From Pelomonas dachongensis (lineage in GTDB: Bacteria > Pseudomonadota > Gammaproteobacteria > Burkholderiales > Burkholderiaceae_C): a stretch of 64,000 bases of DNA. Positions 18,340 through 27,772 of the stretch are shown here, in pieces. Each line of letters begins with the position of its first letter. The first letter of the stretch is position 1. The notes below the pieces were generated by a model. That model made no database searches. It saw nothing but the letters and a program-made list of their open reading frames with translations, and had not been told where the DNA came from. A program made the translations under genes and the position numbers. The DNA is taken from NCBI RefSeq assembly GCF_043555865.1, contig NZ_JBIGHY010000003.1, positions 186,001 through 250,000 of the forward strand, in the 5' to 3' direction.

Positions 18340-19992
18340 TCAGGGGGACGGCTGTATGGCCCCCTGCGGTGCGAAGCTGTGCGCGCTGGCCAGCGGCCAG
18401 TAGACGCGGAAGGTGTTGTGCGGCAGCTCGCCCTCCAGCAGCGCGCCGCGCTTCACAAACGGCAACAGGTTGGCCAGCAGCTTGACCTCGTGCTTGTCCA
18501 GCCGGTGCACGATGTGCTGGGCGGTGATTTCTTGCGGGTGGCACAGGCCGGCGGCCTCAACCAGCTCCTTCAGCGCCTTCAACGTGCCCTGGTGGAAGTT
18601 GGCGACGCGCTGCGCCTTGTCGGGCACGACGATGGCGCGCTGGCGGTGCGGGTCCTGCGTGGTCACGCCGGTGGGGCAATGGCCCGTGTGGCAGGCCTGG
18701 GCCTGGATGCAGCCCAGCGCGAACATGAAGCCGCGGCCCGAGTTGCACCAGTCGGCACCCAGCGCCATCAGGCGCACGATGTCGAACGCGGTCGTCACCT
18801 TGCCGGCGCAGCCGATCTTGATCTTGTCGCGCAGATCCAGGCCCACCAGCGTGTTGTGCACCAGCAGCAGCCCCTCCTGAAGCGGCGCGCCGACATAGTT
18901 GGTGAACTCCAGCGGCGCCGCACCCGTGCCGCCCTCGGCGCCGTCGACGACGATGAAGTCCGGCGTGATGCCCGTCTCCAGCATCGCCTTGCACAGCGCG
19001 AACCACTCCCACGGGTGGCCGATGCACAGCTTGAAGCCGGTGGGCTTGCCGCCCGACAGCTCGCGCAGCTGCTCGATGAACTGCATCATTTCCACCGGCG
19101 TGGAGAACGCGCTGTGGCGCGCCGGCGAGATGCAGGCCACGCCCTCGGGCACGCCGCGCGCAGCAGCGATCTCCGCCGTGACCTTGGGGCCCGGCAGCAC
19201 GCCGCCGTGGCCCGGCTTGGCTCCCTGGCTGAGCTTCAGCTCGATCATCTTGACCTGCGGGTCGCGCGCGCCGGCGGCGAACTTCTCGGCGCTGAACGAG
19301 CCGTCGTCGTTGCGACAGCCGAAGTAGCCGGAGCCGATCTCCCAGATCAGGTCGCCACCATGCACGCGGTGATGCGTGCTGATGGAGCCTTCGCCGGTGT
19401 CGTGCGCGAAGCGGCCGTCCTTGGCGCCCTTGTTCAGCGCCAGGATCGCGTTGGCGCTGAGCGCACCGAAGCTCATCGCCGAGATGTTGAACACGCTGGC
19501 CGAGTACGGCTGCGCGCGACCCGTGCCGATGGTGATGCGGAAGTCGTGGCTGCTGAGGTGCGTGGGCGCCAGCGAATGGTTGATCCACTCGTAGCCGCGC
19601 ACGCCGACGTCCAGCTGCGTGCCGAACGGCCGCTGGTCCGGGTCACCCTTGGCGCGCTGGTAGACGATGGAGCGCTGTGCGCGCGAGAACGGCGCGGCGT
19701 CGTTGTCGCCCTCCAGGAAGTACTGGCGGATCTCGGGGCGGATGAACTCCAGCAGGAAGCGCAGGTGACCGATGACGGGATAGTTGCGCAGAATGGAATG
19801 ACGCGTCTGGCGCACGTCGCGCAGGCCCAGCAGCGTCAGCGCCAGGAACAGCAGCACCAGCACGCCGTCCACCAGGCCTGCGGTCCAGCTGATCGCGAAG
19901 AACAGCGCCAGCAGGCCGCACAGCATCCAGCTCGCATAGCGCAGCGGGAAATGCGTGTTCAGGCTTCTCAACCAGCCGGGCCAGGCAAGCAT
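18340..19992 (-). CDS. FMN-binding glutamate synthase family protein, membrane-anchored
   Basis: A 550-residue protein with two N-terminal membrane segments (about 18-60) and a long domain like the FMN/Fe-S synthase half of glutamate synthase. Visible features are SFGALSANAILALNKGA, the glycine-rich GEGSISTHH, PGHGGVLPGPKV, VDGAEGGTGAAP and the cysteine cluster GCIQAQACHTGHCPTGV for an iron-sulfur centre. It lacks the glutaminase domain of GltB and has no GltD neighbour, so its true reaction is unknown. The start ATG 19992 is chosen because it begins the anchor; the open frame continues far upstream without homology. Confidence 0.9.
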   Translation of the reverse strand: MLAWPGWLRSLNTHFPLRYASWMLCGLLALFFAISWTAGLVDGVLVLLFLALTLLGLRDVRQTRHSILRNYPVIGHLRFLLEFIRPEIRQYFLEGDNDAAPFSRAQRSIVYQRAKGDPDQRPFGTQLDVGVRGYEWINHSLAPTHLSSHDFRITIGTGRAQPYSASVFNISAMSFGALSANAILALNKGAKDGRFAHDTGEGSISTHHRVHGGDLIWEIGSGYFGCRNDDGSFSAEKFAAGARDPQVKMIELKLSQGAKPGHGGVLPGPKVTAEIAAARGVPEGVACISPARHSAFSTPVEMMQFIEQLRELSGGKPTGFKLCIGHPWEWFALCKAMLETGITPDFIVVDGAEGGTGAAPLEFTNYVGAPLQEGLLLVHNTLVGLDLRDKIKIGCAGKVTTAFDIVRLMALGADWCNSGRGFMFALGCIQAQACHTGHCPTGVTTQDPHRQRAIVVPDKAQRVANFHQGTLKALKELVEAAGLCHPQEITAQHIVHRLDKHEVKLLANLLPFVKRGALLEGELPHNTFRVYWPLASAHSFAPQGAIQPSP

Positions 19993-20076
19993 GGGTTCTC
20001 CTCTTCCACCGTGACCGACGGATGCTAGTCGCTCGGGCGCACACAATCGGCGCAAAACCACCCCAGGAACCTCGCG

Positions 20077-21945
20077 ATGAAGTCTGTGTTCTCCAAGATC
20101 GGCTGGCTGTTTTCCAGGGCCTGGTGGCTGCTGGACGGCACGCGGCGCGCGTTGATGAACCTGTTCGTGCTGCTGCTGATTGTCATCGTCGTGACAGCCT
20201 GGCTGACGCGCGGCCCCGCGCCACTGGCGCCCAAAACCACGCTGGTGCTGAGCCTGAACGGCAACCTGGTGGAGCAGTTCTCCGGCAGCCCGCGCGAACA
20301 GTTGCTGGCCCAGGCGCAGGGCCGCAGCACCGCGCGCCAGACGCGGTTGCGCGATGTGCTCGCCGTGCTGGACCAGGCCGCCAGGGACGACCGCATCGGC
20401 GCGCTGCTGCTGGACCTGGACGAGTTGCGCGGCGCCGGCCTGAGCAGCCTGCACGAGGTGGCCGCCGGGCTGCAGCGTTTCAAGAAGAGCGGCAAGCCCG
20501 TGCTGGCCTATGCCGACAGCTACAGCCAGCGCGCCTACTTCCTGGCGGCGCTGGCCGACGAGGTCTACCTGCACCCGATGGGCAGCGTCGCGCTGGAGGG
20601 TTTCGGCCGCTACAACGTCTACTACAAGGACGCGCTGGCCCGCCTGGGCGTGACGGCCCACGTGATGAAGGCCGGCACGTACAAGAACGCCGTCGAGATC
20701 TACACCGAGAACGCGCCCAGCCCGGCCACGCAGGAGTCGCTCGGCCTCGTTTACGGCGAGCTGTGGAGCGGCTTCACGGCCGCCATCGAGACTGCTCGCA
20801 AGCTGGAGGCCGGCAGCATCGCCAGGGACATCGCCGAGCTGCCGCAGCGCCTGGCCGCCATGAAGGGCGACGCGGCCCAGCTGGCGTTGCAGCAGAAGCT
20901 GGTCGACGGCCTGCGCACGCGCGACCAGATGCGCGAGCTGCTGATCGCCAAGGGCGCGCGCGACGAGCAAAACAAGACCTTCCTGCAGGTGTCGCTGGGC
21001 GGCTACCTGGCGCAGGTGAAGGCCGCACCGCAGCCCAGCACGCTGCAGCCGGGCGTGGGCATCGTCGTGGCCGAGGGCGAGATCGGCGACGGCGAGGCCG
21101 GCCCGGGCCGCATCGGCGGCGACTCGACCGCGCGGCTGATCCGCAAGGCCCGCGAGGACGACGCCATCAAGGCCGTCGTGCTGCGCGTGAACTCGCCGGG
21201 CGGCAGCGCCTTCGCGTCCGAGATCATCCGCCGCGAGCTGGAGCTGACGCGTGCGGCCGGCAAGCCGGTCGTCGTCTCGATGGGCGACGTGGCCGCCTCG
21301 GGCGGCTACTGGATCTCGACCAGCAGCGACGCCGTCATCGCCGATGCCGGCACCATCACCGGCAGCATTGGCGTGTTCGGCCTGCTGCCCACGGGCGAGG
21401 GGCTGATGGACAAGCTGTCGCTGCACACCGGCGGCGTGACGACCACGTGGCTGGCCGGCGGCTACGACGCGCGCCGCCCGCTGGACCCGCGGCTGAAGGC
21501 CGTCATCCAGACCAGCATCGACCACGTGTACGACCGCTTCACGGCGCTGGCCGCGCAGGCGCGCAAGCGCACGCCCGAGCAGATCGACACCGTGGCCCAG
21601 GGCCGCGTGTGGACTGGCGCGCAGGCCAAGGAACGCGGGCTGATCGACCGCCTGGGCAGCCTGGACGACGCGGTGCAGACGGCGGTGCAGTTGGCCAAGC
21701 TGGACGTGAAAGCCGGCGATCGGCCGCCGCTGGTCTACGTGGAGCGGGACATCAGCCGCAAGGAGCGGCTGCTGGCCTCTCTGGCCGACGTGATGGCGCC
21801 GTCGCTGGTGCAGTCACTGGGACTGGACCTGCTGCCGGCCGCCTTCACCGAGGAACTGACCGCGCTGCGCGACCTGGCGGCGGCATCGGCGCAGGGCCGC
21901 TGGGAGCGGGTGGCGGTAGCGCACTGCCTGTGCGGCCCCCCCTGA
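20077..21945 (+). CDS. sppA: Signal peptide peptidase SppA, 67K type
   Basis: A 622-residue inner-membrane serine protease that degrades cleaved signal peptides. One N-terminal membrane anchor (about 27-46) is followed by two tandem S49 domains. The catalytic dyad is split as in E. coli SppA: Lys203 in VMKAGTYKNAVE in the first half and Ser408 in MGDVAASGGYW in the second. VNSPGGSAFASE and ITGSIGVFG are typical. The start has AGGA nine bases ahead. It is divergent from the glutamate-synthase-like gene. Confidence 0.96.
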   Translation: MKSVFSKIGWLFSRAWWLLDGTRRALMNLFVLLLIVIVVTAWLTRGPAPLAPKTTLVLSLNGNLVEQFSGSPREQLLAQAQGRSTARQTRLRDVLAVLDQAARDDRIGALLLDLDELRGAGLSSLHEVAAGLQRFKKSGKPVLAYADSYSQRAYFLAALADEVYLHPMGSVALEGFGRYNVYYKDALARLGVTAHVMKAGTYKNAVEIYTENAPSPATQESLGLVYGELWSGFTAAIETARKLEAGSIARDIAELPQRLAAMKGDAAQLALQQKLVDGLRTRDQMRELLIAKGARDEQNKTFLQVSLGGYLAQVKAAPQPSTLQPGVGIVVAEGEIGDGEAGPGRIGGDSTARLIRKAREDDAIKAVVLRVNSPGGSAFASEIIRRELELTRAAGKPVVVSMGDVAASGGYWISTSSDAVIADAGTITGSIGVFGLLPTGEGLMDKLSLHTGGVTTTWLAGGYDARRPLDPRLKAVIQTSIDHVYDRFTALAAQARKRTPEQIDTVAQGRVWTGAQAKERGLIDRLGSLDDAVQTAVQLAKLDVKAGDRPPLVYVERDISRKERLLASLADVMAPSLVQSLGLDLLPAAFTEELTALRDLAAASAQGRWERVAVAHCLCGPP

Positions 21946-21952
21946 ACGGACC

Positions 21953-23794
21953 TCAGCGCAGCCGCGCGCTGCTGACGATCAGGATGCCGGTCGCCTCGGT
22001 GTAGGCCGGGTGCGAGGTTCCGGTGCGGAGCGCCACCGTGCCGGCAGGCCCCGGCACCAGCGTCGCGTAGTCGATGGCCGCGCCGGCCGGCAGCGACAAC
22101 GTGTCCAGCAGCGCATAGCTGGCCAGGTCCGCCACGATCAGGCGGGGCGTGGCGCCAGAGGCAGTGTCAAGGCACAAGACCCGGCCCGCTGTCGCAAAGC
22201 GGCAGCCGGTGCCGTAGCCAAGCTGGCCATCCAGCTCAAGGCCTGGCGCGCGAGCCAGCCGGTTGTTAACGAGCAGCCGCTCCCCCAAGCGGTCTATCGT
22301 GCGCTGGTAGAACCCGCCGCCGAAGCTGATCACCTGGCGCTCGGCCAGGCCGTCGGCCAGCACTTCCAGCCGGCGCAGGCCGAACTCGGTGGTCTCGTTG
22401 TTGTAGCCGTAGACCGACTGCCCGTCGGCGCCGAAGACGATGAGGTTGGAGCCCGTGTGCTCCTGGCTCTGCCGGGGCTGCAACTGCATGGCGCGCACCA
22501 GGGCGACGCCACCGTGCTTGGGGCTGACGCCGGGGCGCGCCAGGGCCACCGCAAACAGGTCGGCATCCACCGGCGAGGCGGCCAGCGTCTCGACCACCAG
22601 CTGGCCGTAGAAGCTCGACGACGGCAGCCGCACGCGGCCCAGCTCGACAAAGCCGGGAAGGGCCAGCCGCACCACCTCGCCGCTGCCGTTCAGGCCGACG
22701 TAGATCGACGCGCCGTCGGCCGCGATCGCCATCGCGTTGGGCTCCGAGCCGACGGGCAGCGAATGCGTGACGGCGCCGCTGGCCGGGTCGATGACGGCGA
22801 TGCGATTGCCCGTGCCCACGGCGGCGCCCGGCACGCTGGCGTAGTACACGCCACGCCGCGCGTCGAACACCAGGGCGTTGTGCAGCAGTGCGACGCTGCG
22901 GGTCGCCACGTCATCGACGACGACGGCCTGCCCGGCGACCATGCCCTGCACCAGCCGCAGCGTGTGCAAAGGCTCCACCGCGCCGCGTGTGGAGTCCTGG
23001 TACTGGCGGTCCGCGCGCAGCAGACCGATGCCGGGGCCCCACCAGGTCTCTTCGGTGCCCGTGAACACGTAGTCGGCCGGGTAGCCACCGCCGGCCAGCG
23101 ACTTCGAGTACATGGCCGCGATGCGGTAGACCGTGCGAAAGCGCGCCGCTTGCACCGTGCGCGCTCCGATGCGGTAGTCCTCGAAGCCGACAAAGGTCTG
23201 GGCAAGCTCGAACGAGAAACCCTCGTGCACGCCGTCGCCATCGACATCCTCGCCGTAACTGCCCTGGCGCAGCAGGCGGCGCACGCTGCCCACGGCGTAG
23301 AAGGGTTCGGCGTACTCCAGCGGGTCGCCGACCAGCTGTGCGGCGGCGTTGGGCAGGCCGCCGGTGAATGGGGCAATCACCTGCAGACCCTCGGCGGTGC
23401 GCCGGTAGTCGCTGGTCGATTTGCCGGCAACCGGGTCTGTTTCTTCCCAACCGATGGTGCCTGGGGCCGCGCGGGCGACGATGCGCACCGCCACCGTGCG
23501 AGTGCTGGCGCCCGCACCCTCGGTGCGCTCGTACGTCCAGTTGTCACCGACCGCCAGCGGGAAATAGTTGTCGGCGCGCCGGTCCACGCGCGCGCCTGCG
23601 GGGTTGTCATCGCTGCGCAGCGTGGCCGGGGGCGGTCGGCTGCCCGCCGGGACAACCGGTGCGGCCGCCACCGGCGGTGGCTCGGCCCCGCCGCCACCGC
23701 CACCGCCGCCGCAGGCGGCAAATATCGCCGAGGCGATGACGACGCACCACCGGGCCACACAGCGCTGTGCAGCCATCTCTGTCCATGCCTTCAT
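21953..23794 (-). CDS. Large predicted lipoprotein with beta-propeller-like repeats
   Basis: A 613-residue protein from ATG 23794 (MKAWTEMAAQRC), with a lipoprotein signal ending in IFAAC followed by eight glycines, then a proline/alanine-rich linker. The rest is secreted-type sequence: an N-terminal region with NYFPLAVGDNWTYE, then repeats such as NRIAVIDPASGAVTHSLPVG and NAMAIAADGASIYVGL that resemble YVTN-type propeller blades. GEDVDGDGVHEG could bind calcium. No enzyme motif was recognised. It is convergent with sppA, seven bases apart. Confidence 0.75.
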   Translation of the reverse strand: MKAWTEMAAQRCVARWCVVIASAIFAACGGGGGGGGAEPPPVAAAPVVPAGSRPPPATLRSDDNPAGARVDRRADNYFPLAVGDNWTYERTEGAGASTRTVAVRIVARAAPGTIGWEETDPVAGKSTSDYRRTAEGLQVIAPFTGGLPNAAAQLVGDPLEYAEPFYAVGSVRRLLRQGSYGEDVDGDGVHEGFSFELAQTFVGFEDYRIGARTVQAARFRTVYRIAAMYSKSLAGGGYPADYVFTGTEETWWGPGIGLLRADRQYQDSTRGAVEPLHTLRLVQGMVAGQAVVVDDVATRSVALLHNALVFDARRGVYYASVPGAAVGTGNRIAVIDPASGAVTHSLPVGSEPNAMAIAADGASIYVGLNGSGEVVRLALPGFVELGRVRLPSSSFYGQLVVETLAASPVDADLFAVALARPGVSPKHGGVALVRAMQLQPRQSQEHTGSNLIVFGADGQSVYGYNNETTEFGLRRLEVLADGLAERQVISFGGGFYQRTIDRLGERLLVNNRLARAPGLELDGQLGYGTGCRFATAGRVLCLDTASGATPRLIVADLASYALLDTLSLPAGAAIDYATLVPGPAGTVALRTGTSHPAYTEATGILIVSSARLR

Positions 23795-23907
23795 GGTTTT
23801 CTTTTGCCGACTGAACTCGGCCTCCCCGGCGGTGATTGTCGCCAAGCGGCGGGCTTCGTTCAGTCAGCCAAACCCGGACACGGCCGGCCTCAACGAGGCC
23901 GTGGAGA

Positions 23908-24534
23908 TCAGTACACCGGGTCCGGCAGCTTTTCCTTCGCCACCACGCGCTGCGTCGCAGGACGCTCGAACACGCGTGCCAGATACGCACCCAACGCCGG
24001 GCGCGTTTTGGCCGGGTTGGCCTGCATGCGCGTCCAGCGGCACAGCATGAAGGCCAGCGGGTCGACAGCGGTGTAGTGCTCACCCAGGAACCACGGGCCG
24101 CCGTGGCGCGCCAGCTCGGCGTCCATCTGGTCCAACATCGGCGCCACCTGCGCCTCGGCGCGGGCCTTCACCTCGGCGGCGTCGCTGGCCATGCGGTCGG
24201 GGTAGAAGTAGTGGATCAGCATGGACTGCAGCGTGTTGGTCAGCCACGTCATCCACTTGTAGTACTGCGCCCGCTCAGCGGTGCCAGGCGCCGGCGCGAA
24301 GCCGGGGTGGCAGTCGGCCAGGTGCATCAGGATGGCGGCCGTCTCGTACAGCACGAGGTCACCGTCGACCAGCGTGGGGATCAGGCCGTTGGGGTTGAGC
24401 TTCAGATAGGCGGGCGACTTGTGCTCGTTGTTGGCGCGGTCCACCTGGCGCAGCGTGAACGGGATGCCCATTTCTTCGAGCAGGATATGCGGCGCGAAGC
24501 TGGCGTTGCTGGGGAAGTAGTGCAGTTCGATCAT
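23908..24534 (-). CDS. Glutathione S-transferase family protein
   Basis: A 208-residue GST. The thioredoxin-like half begins MIELHYFPSNASFAPHILLEE, with LIPTLVDGDLVLYETAAILMHLAD contacting glutathione. The C-terminal helical half contains FLGEHYTAVDPLAFML. ATG 24534 is preferred over the TTG three codons earlier. It differs from the GST at 16827 by having an Asn-Ala-Ser active-site loop. The substrate is unknown. It follows the XdhC gene on the same strand after 33 bases. Confidence 0.9.
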   Translation of the reverse strand: MIELHYFPSNASFAPHILLEEMGIPFTLRQVDRANNEHKSPAYLKLNPNGLIPTLVDGDLVLYETAAILMHLADCHPGFAPAPGTAERAQYYKWMTWLTNTLQSMLIHYFYPDRMASDAAEVKARAEAQVAPMLDQMDAELARHGGPWFLGEHYTAVDPLAFMLCRWTRMQANPAKTRPALGAYLARVFERPATQRVVAKEKLPDPVY

Positions 24535-24567
24535 GGCGGGCAACCGGGCGAGAGGAAGCGCAGCACT

Positions 24568-25548
24568 TTAGACGGCGCAGCCCGCCTCCGCCTTCGCGCC
24601 ACCCGCGCGATACCGCACGGCCGTCATCTCGGCCAGGATGCTGAGCGCGATCTCCGGCGGCGTGCGCGCGCCGATGTCCAAACCCACGGGGCCGTGCAGC
24701 CGGTCGAGTTGCTCGGCACTCAGGTCGAAATGCTCCGCCAGCCGTGCCTTGCGCTTGGCCTGATTCGCGCGCGAGCCGATGGCGCCGACGTAGAAGGCCG
24801 CCCCCTTCAGCGCCTCCATCAGCGCGAGATCGTCGAGCTTGGGGTCATGCGTCAGCGCGACGATGGCCGTCGCGCCATCGGGCTTGAAAGCGGTGACGAC
24901 GTCGTCGGGCATGTCGCGGGTCAGCGCCACGCCCGCCAGCGCGAAGCCGTCGGCGTACTCCTCGCGCGGGTCGCACACGGTCACGCCGTAGCCCAGCGCC
25001 AGCGCCATCTGCGCGAGGTAGTCGGTCATCTGCCCAGCGCCGATAACCAGCAGCCGCCATTGCGGGCCGTGGTGGCTGACGAGCTGCGTGTCGGTCAGCA
25101 CCAGCGTGTCGGCGCCCGGCGCGGCGTCGGCCAGCGTGACGGTGCCGGTCGCGAGCGCCAGCGTGCGCCGCACGCGCTCGCCACGGGTCAGACGCGCCAG
25201 CAGGTCATCGACCCCCGATTGCGGCCCCAGCGGCTCCAGCATCAGCTCCAGCGTGCCGCCGCAGGGCAGGCCAAAGCGGCGCGCCTCTTCCGCCCCGACG
25301 CCGTAACGCAGCGGCGTGGGCCTGGCGAGGGTCAGGCTGCCGGCGCGCAGCTGGGCGATCAGGTCGTCCTCGATGCAGCCGCCCGACACCGAACCGGCGA
25401 TGAGGCCATCGTCACGCACCGCCACCAGCGATCCCACCGGCCGCGGCGCAGAACCCCAGGTGCGCGTGATGGTGCCCAGCACGACGCCGCGCGCTTCGGC
25501 TCGCCAACTGGCGGCCGTGCGCAACACGCTGAGGTCGAGGTTGTCCAT
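24568..25548 (-). CDS. XdhC/CoxI family protein
   Basis: A 326-residue protein of the family that delivers or sulfurates molybdenum cofactor for xanthine dehydrogenase-type enzymes. The N-terminal domain has TWGSAPRPVGS, VSGGCIEDDL and GLPCGGTLELMLEPL. The C-terminal Rossmann domain has LLVIGAGQMTDYLAQMA, a DPREEY element and YVGAIGSRANQAKRKARL. It is complete in both domains. No xdhA/xdhB or other molybdoenzyme gene is nearby, so its client is unknown. A terminator lies just upstream. Confidence 0.92.
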   Translation of the reverse strand: MDNLDLSVLRTAASWRAEARGVVLGTITRTWGSAPRPVGSLVAVRDDGLIAGSVSGGCIEDDLIAQLRAGSLTLARPTPLRYGVGAEEARRFGLPCGGTLELMLEPLGPQSGVDDLLARLTRGERVRRTLALATGTVTLADAAPGADTLVLTDTQLVSHHGPQWRLLVIGAGQMTDYLAQMALALGYGVTVCDPREEYADGFALAGVALTRDMPDDVVTAFKPDGATAIVALTHDPKLDDLALMEALKGAAFYVGAIGSRANQAKRKARLAEHFDLSAEQLDRLHGPVGLDIGARTPPEIALSILAEMTAVRYRAGGAKAEAGCAV

Positions 25549-25568
25549 CGCTGCCGGGTCGCTAGTTG

Positions 25569-25592
25569 AAAAGGCCGCTAGCGTAAGCGGCC
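25569..25592 (-). terminator. Terminator of the small membrane protein gene
   Basis: On the minus strand GGCCGCT, a 6-base loop and AGCGGCC are followed by TTTT. This is 29 bases beyond the stop of the gene at 25621-25839 and before the XdhC start. Confidence 0.8.
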
Positions 25593-25620
25593 CGCGCCCG
25601 GCGCGTTGGCGCGAGGTTTC

Positions 25621-25839
25621 TCAGTTCTTGCGGCCGAACACCAGCAGCAGGCCGCCGATGGCGATGGCGCCGACACCCAGCCAGACCGGCAGATTGACGT
25701 GCTCGGTCTCCTTGGCCGACAGCTCGACGGGGCCGACCTTGGCCACCGTGGTGTCCTTGGTGTAGCTGAAGCCGCCAAGTGCCAGCGCGGCAGCGCCGGC
25801 GACGAGCAGCAGGATGCCGATGATTTTGGTTGCGCCCAT
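25621..25839 (-). CDS. Small two-segment membrane protein, unknown
   Basis: A 72-residue protein with hydrophobic segments at about 5-25 and 50-68, separated by a polar loop (YTKDTTVAKVGPVELSAKE). MGATKIIGILLLVAGAAALALGG opens it, with a GGAG-like site just upstream (CTGGGAGACCCACC). I do not recognise a function; it resembles small DUF proteins common in Burkholderiales. It has its own terminator, which supports its being a real single-gene unit. Confidence 0.75.
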   Translation of the reverse strand: MGATKIIGILLLVAGAAALALGGFSYTKDTTVAKVGPVELSAKETEHVNLPVWLGVGAIAIGGLLLVFGRKN

Positions 25840-25945
25840 GGTGGGTCTCCCAGGTTGAGGTGGCCGCAGTGTGGTGGCTGCACCTGCCGGTGCGGATGTA
25901 ACGAAGGCGCGAGCCGCTGTCAGACAACGCCGACAGCGGCTCATC

Positions 25946-27724
25946 TCACGGGTAGGACTTCAGCGTGGCGGTGTTGCCGCCCCCCTGGCAACGCGCCGGC
26001 TCGCCCACGTCGTTGATCACGCGCTCGATTGCACCCTTGTCTACCAGGCACACGGTGATCAGGGAGCGGAAGCGCACGCCCGGAACGTCGGGCGCCTCGA
26101 TGGCACGGTCCAGCACCACGTCGGGCTTCAGGAACACGCTGTAGACGCCCAGGCCCCAGGCCTCGTGGCGCGTCACGGTATCGGCGACTTGGTACGAAGC
26201 GAAGCCGCGACCGCCGGCAGCGTTGGTCCACGCGCCTTGCGTCGGCGGGTCGTACGGGATCTCGGACTGGTAGAAGTAAACACGCCCACCGTTGCCTCGC
26301 CAGACGACCTGCTCCTGCTGGAAGTGCTCCACGAACAGGCCGTAGATGGTCACGTCCTCGCCGTTGACCCACAGGCCATGAGCGGATGGGTTGTCGGTCC
26401 AGCTGACACCGGCGCCATGGTCGGCGCGCCAGATCCAGGTGTGGTCCACCAGCGTGTCGTGCGCATTGATGCGCAGCGCGGTGTGAACCTGGCCCGCCGC
26501 CGCGCCGCCGACGCGGAAGAACAGATCATGCAGCGCAATGGGGTTGCGCTTGTGGCGGCGCTTGCTGCCGACGGGCGCGACTTCCATCAGCACGCCGGAG
26601 TTCTGCCGGCCGGCGTCCAGGAACAGGCCGGCGACGGTCAGCCCGTCCACGTCGGCGGTCTTCACCAGCGGCACGCCGTTGTCGGAGCGCAGCGTCGGAA
26701 AGCCGATGCCTAGCACCACCGTGCCGGGCCGGTCGATGCGCAGCGTCTCGGTCAGCAGGTATTCGCCGGGTGTGAACAGCAGGTGCTTGCCCGCCGCGAG
26801 CTGCGCGTTCAGCGCCGCGGCCGAGTCGCCGGGCCTGGCGATGTGAAAGCGGGCGATGGGCAGCGTCTTGCCCGGCGTGATGGCGCCGTTGGCCCACGAA
26901 ATGCCCGCGCTGTCGCGCCGCAGCGAAGGCACGCGCACCGCGTAGCGGCCGTCCTGCTCGACGAACAGGTAGGGCTTCTCGCGCACCAGCGGCGTCTTGG
27001 CGATGGTCGTGAAGCGCTGGCCCGGGGTCGGAAACTCGCCGGCCGGCGCCTGCGGCACGCCGACGAACACCATGTTCCAGTTGGAGCCTGTCCAGCTGCC
27101 CCATTCGCTGTTGCGAGAGATCCATTGCTGCTGCGTGGCCGAGTCGACGCGGCCGTCCACCCGCACGTCCGAGAACCAGCCGCCGCTGGCCCAGCCGTTG
27201 TTCTGGTTCAGCCGGATGTTGCCGCGCACGTGCATGCGCCGGAACGGAATGGCCTGCGACACGGCCCATTGCATGGTGTTGTCGCCCAGGCCCAGCGTGG
27301 GCGTCACCGCAAAATTCTCGGCGCCGCGCCAGAAGTTCTGCGTCGCGTTGTCGCCGTCCAGGAAGGCGTTGGACCGCAGATCGCCGATGACGTGCACGTC
27401 GCCCGGGCGCCGGCCCAGCCCCAGCACGTGCGTGTAGAAACCCACCGGGATGCGCAAGTTCTCGTAGGTGCCCGGCAGCAGCAGCACGGCGTCGCGGCGC
27501 GGGCCAAAGTGGTTGGGCTGCTGCGCCGTGTAGATGTCCAGGATGCGCTGCTGCAGGCCCGGCGTGGACGGGCTCAGGATGTGCACGTGGGGGCCGAAGT
27601 CCGGCGCCGCGGGCGGCGCCGCGGCGGCCGGCAGGGTCAGCGTCGCGGCCACCAGCAAGGCGGGCAACAGGGCGGCAGGGGCGCTCGGAAGCGCAGCATC
27701 GTTCTTTGCAGTCTTGCGTGGCAT
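25946..27724 (-). CDS. Secreted right-handed beta-helix protein (coagulation-factor-5/8/'adenylyl cyclase'-labelled family)
   Basis: A 592-residue exported protein. ATG 27724 (MPRKTAKND) is followed by a signal peptide ending near AAAAPPA. It carries landmarks of a family often mislabelled in databases as coagulation factor 5/8 type or adenylyl cyclase: NHFGPRRDAVLLLPGTY, VLGLGRRPGDVHV, ATQNFWRGAENFAV, QWISRNSEWGSWTGSNWNM and RADHGAGVSWTDN. Regularly spaced hydrophobic strands and pectate-lyase-like Asn ladders suggest a beta-helix. I infer an extracellular polysaccharide-active or binding protein, possibly distantly GH55-like, but no catalytic residues could be fixed. A 26-bp perfect palindrome lies 48 bases upstream of the start codon and may control it. 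Confidence 0.75.
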   Translation of the reverse strand: MPRKTAKNDAALPSAPAALLPALLVAATLTLPAAAAPPAAPDFGPHVHILSPSTPGLQQRILDIYTAQQPNHFGPRRDAVLLLPGTYENLRIPVGFYTHVLGLGRRPGDVHVIGDLRSNAFLDGDNATQNFWRGAENFAVTPTLGLGDNTMQWAVSQAIPFRRMHVRGNIRLNQNNGWASGGWFSDVRVDGRVDSATQQQWISRNSEWGSWTGSNWNMVFVGVPQAPAGEFPTPGQRFTTIAKTPLVREKPYLFVEQDGRYAVRVPSLRRDSAGISWANGAITPGKTLPIARFHIARPGDSAAALNAQLAAGKHLLFTPGEYLLTETLRIDRPGTVVLGIGFPTLRSDNGVPLVKTADVDGLTVAGLFLDAGRQNSGVLMEVAPVGSKRRHKRNPIALHDLFFRVGGAAAGQVHTALRINAHDTLVDHTWIWRADHGAGVSWTDNPSAHGLWVNGEDVTIYGLFVEHFQQEQVVWRGNGGRVYFYQSEIPYDPPTQGAWTNAAGGRGFASYQVADTVTRHEAWGLGVYSVFLKPDVVLDRAIEAPDVPGVRFRSLITVCLVDKGAIERVINDVGEPARCQGGGNTATLKSYP

Positions 27725-27772
27725 GTCTCGTCCTCGCCAGTGGGCTGGCTGTCGTGGCTGCCCGCGCCGGCG

